From JBGAHD01 sp044226395 (GTDB lineage Bacteria > Pseudomonadota > Gammaproteobacteria > Xanthomonadales > Ahniellaceae), in contig JBGAHD010000004.1 of the NCBI GenBank assembly GCA_044226395.1, positions 248,001 through 312,000 on the forward strand: a DNA stretch of 64,000 nt, in the 5' to 3' direction. The notes below the pieces were generated by a model, which saw only the letters and a list, made by a program, of their open reading frames with translations, was not told the origin of the DNA and made no database searches. The position numbers and the translations under genes are program-made. Shown piece by piece: positions 63,324 through 64,000 of the stretch (its first letter is position 1; each line of letters begins with the position of its first letter).

Positions 63324-63548
63324 GGGTTCCCACCTGGCGGTGGGGAACCCGTGGTTGGTTGTGGGATGGGTTGGCGTGACGTTGTCGCTTGGCTCGGGGT
63401 GCCGCCCCTTGTCGGTGGGCGAGGGATTCAGCACATCCCTGTGCTGAACCCTCGCTGCGCACGTCCCTGTGCGCTTGCCACCGACAAGGGGACCGTCACC
63501 CCGAGCCGTCGAAACGTCACTGGGTTCGGGGGGTAGAGCGAAAAGAAG
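63324..63548. repeat. structured repeat element, copy 2
   Basis: Second copy of the element at 44185-44408. The core 63391-63507 has the same closing stem (GGCTCGGGGTGCCG with CGTCACCCCGAGCC, then the identical 14-bp CCCCTTGTCGGTGG stem) and identical inner hairpins at 63427-63448 and 63457-63474. The side hairpin GGGTTCCCACC-TGGC-GGTGGGGAACCC (63324-63350) keeps the loop but changes the stem. It lies upstream of the MATE promoter. The offset from copy 1 is 19,140 bp throughout the core. Confidence 0.85.
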
Positions 63549-63553
63549 AAGAA

Positions 63554-63583
63554 AAAAGCAAAAGCAAAAGCAAAAGCAAAAGC
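63554..63583. repeat. AAAAGC microsatellite
   Basis: Five perfect tandem copies of AAAAGC, followed by AAAAAG and further A/G-rich sequence to about 63660. It directly follows structured repeat copy 2. Such runs are prone to copy-number change. From here to about 63910 I see no gene. Confidence 0.85.
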
Positions 63584-63922
63584 AAAAAGACGAAAGCAAG
63601 AAGACTGGGGCGAAAGCAGACGTAAGAGCGAAAGCAAGTGCAAATACGGAAGCGCGAGCGAGAGACCTGTCGAAATGCGAAGCGTGAGAAGCAAAGGACA
63701 AGGGCGAGACTGGGAGCGCTGACTTGAGCAAGCGCGGAGTATGAGACTCGTCGACGGTCCAGGATTTGATCCGAGGTCGGGGTCGATACGAAGCAGATGC
63801 AGATCGACGGTGCTCCGAATGCCGGGTTCGATCGAGCTGCGGTTTGGAGGATGAGTCGCCCGTGCGTTCACCGGAGAAGGCGTCGCCGCTGGTCTTGACG
63901 CGCGAGGCGCATGGCGATAGTT

Positions 63923-63960
63923 TGCATAACCGTGAAGTTATGTAATTGCTTCGTTATGCA
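63923..63960 (+). promoter_or_regulatory. operator-like half-sites before the last gene
   Basis: TGCATAAC (63923-63930) and its exact reverse complement GTTATGCA (63953-63960) flank a third half-site GTTATG at 63937-63942. They end 30 bases before the start codon at 63991, where a regulator would bind. The region is AT-rich compared with its surroundings. Confidence 0.55.
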
Positions 63961-63990
63961 GTTTGCCCGACCCCGTTTCCGGAGAATGCG

Positions 63991-64000
63991 ATGAGCAAGT
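63991..64000 (+). CDS. start of a gene cut by the window edge
   Basis: ATG at 63991 (MSK visible) has GGAG six bases upstream and operator-like repeats before it. Only three codons can be read, so nothing can be said of the product. Confidence 0.55.

Noticed and set aside
63428..63871. 147-codon minus-strand frame over the repeat and microsatellite
   Set aside because: It reads through the structured repeat and an AAAAGC run, giving low-complexity protein; the same shadow frames appear in copy 1.

Overview
The window comes from a GC-rich (roughly two-thirds G+C by eye) gammaproteobacterium, most likely of the Lysobacterales/Xanthomonadales, perhaps Rhodanobacteraceae. The grounds are the gene order pyrG-kdsA-eno-ftsB-ispD-ispF-truD, a TorF-type porin, an IPTL-CTERM-like surface protein, and the many secreted proteins with tandem repeats. 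The family is inferred from gene content and order, not from a search. No rRNA, tRNA or CRISPR array was found.

Layout. (1) 1-8733: a housekeeping block. Seven genes run leftwards (pyrG, kdsA, eno, ftsB, ispD, ispF, truD), with parE divergent. (2) 9065-13449: a large repeat-containing surface protein, a cluster of short direct and inverted repeats, and a GntP-type permease. (3) 13523-26189: the branched-chain amino acid region. Two operons diverge from about 21.1 kb: leftwards ilvL-ilvD-ilvC-ilvG-ilvM-ilvE-ilvA, rightwards leuL-(small ORF)-leuA-leuC-leuD-leuB. Each has a near-consensus promoter, a very short 5' end, a leader peptide rich in the regulated amino acids and a Rho-independent attenuator. 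Together they encode most of isoleucine, valine and leucine synthesis. (4) 26312-31110: an acyltransferase, a small membrane protein, a CocE-type hydrolase and a D-amino-acid dehydrogenase. (5) 31111-33562: a decayed, lower-GC patch with a frameshifted gene, a deleted IS3-family element and a headless gene remnant. (6) 33563-41639: two signalling pairs (PAS kinase plus single-domain regulator; Cache/HAMP kinase plus double-receiver regulator) flanking an ankyrin protein and a porin. (7) 41774-47831: an amidohydrolase lipoprotein, slyD, an arginase-family enzyme, a TlpA-type thioredoxin, an NlpC/P60 lipoprotein, a GNAT enzyme and a DUF1232 protein. (8) 48032-61641: mostly exported proteins (beta-propeller lipoprotein, SGNH hydrolase, a lipoprotein made of seven exact 17-residue repeats, a cyclophilin), plus a YcaQ-type glycosylase, an XRE protein with a histone-like tail, glutathione peroxidase, a lipase and a two-domain sensor/diguanylate cyclase. 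(9) 61694-64000: a MATE exporter, a structured repeat, and the first codons of a further gene behind three operator-like half-sites.

The most unusual thing I can see is a ~225-bp structured element present twice, at 44185-44408 and 63324-63548, exactly 19,140 bp apart. Each copy folds into a long closing stem with two inner hairpins plus a side hairpin. A compensatory base-pair change between the copies supports the fold, and on the minus strand the two inner loops read GGGA. I cannot tell from two copies whether it is an RNA or a REP-like DNA repeat. I found no convincing new multi-gene defence or biosynthetic system.
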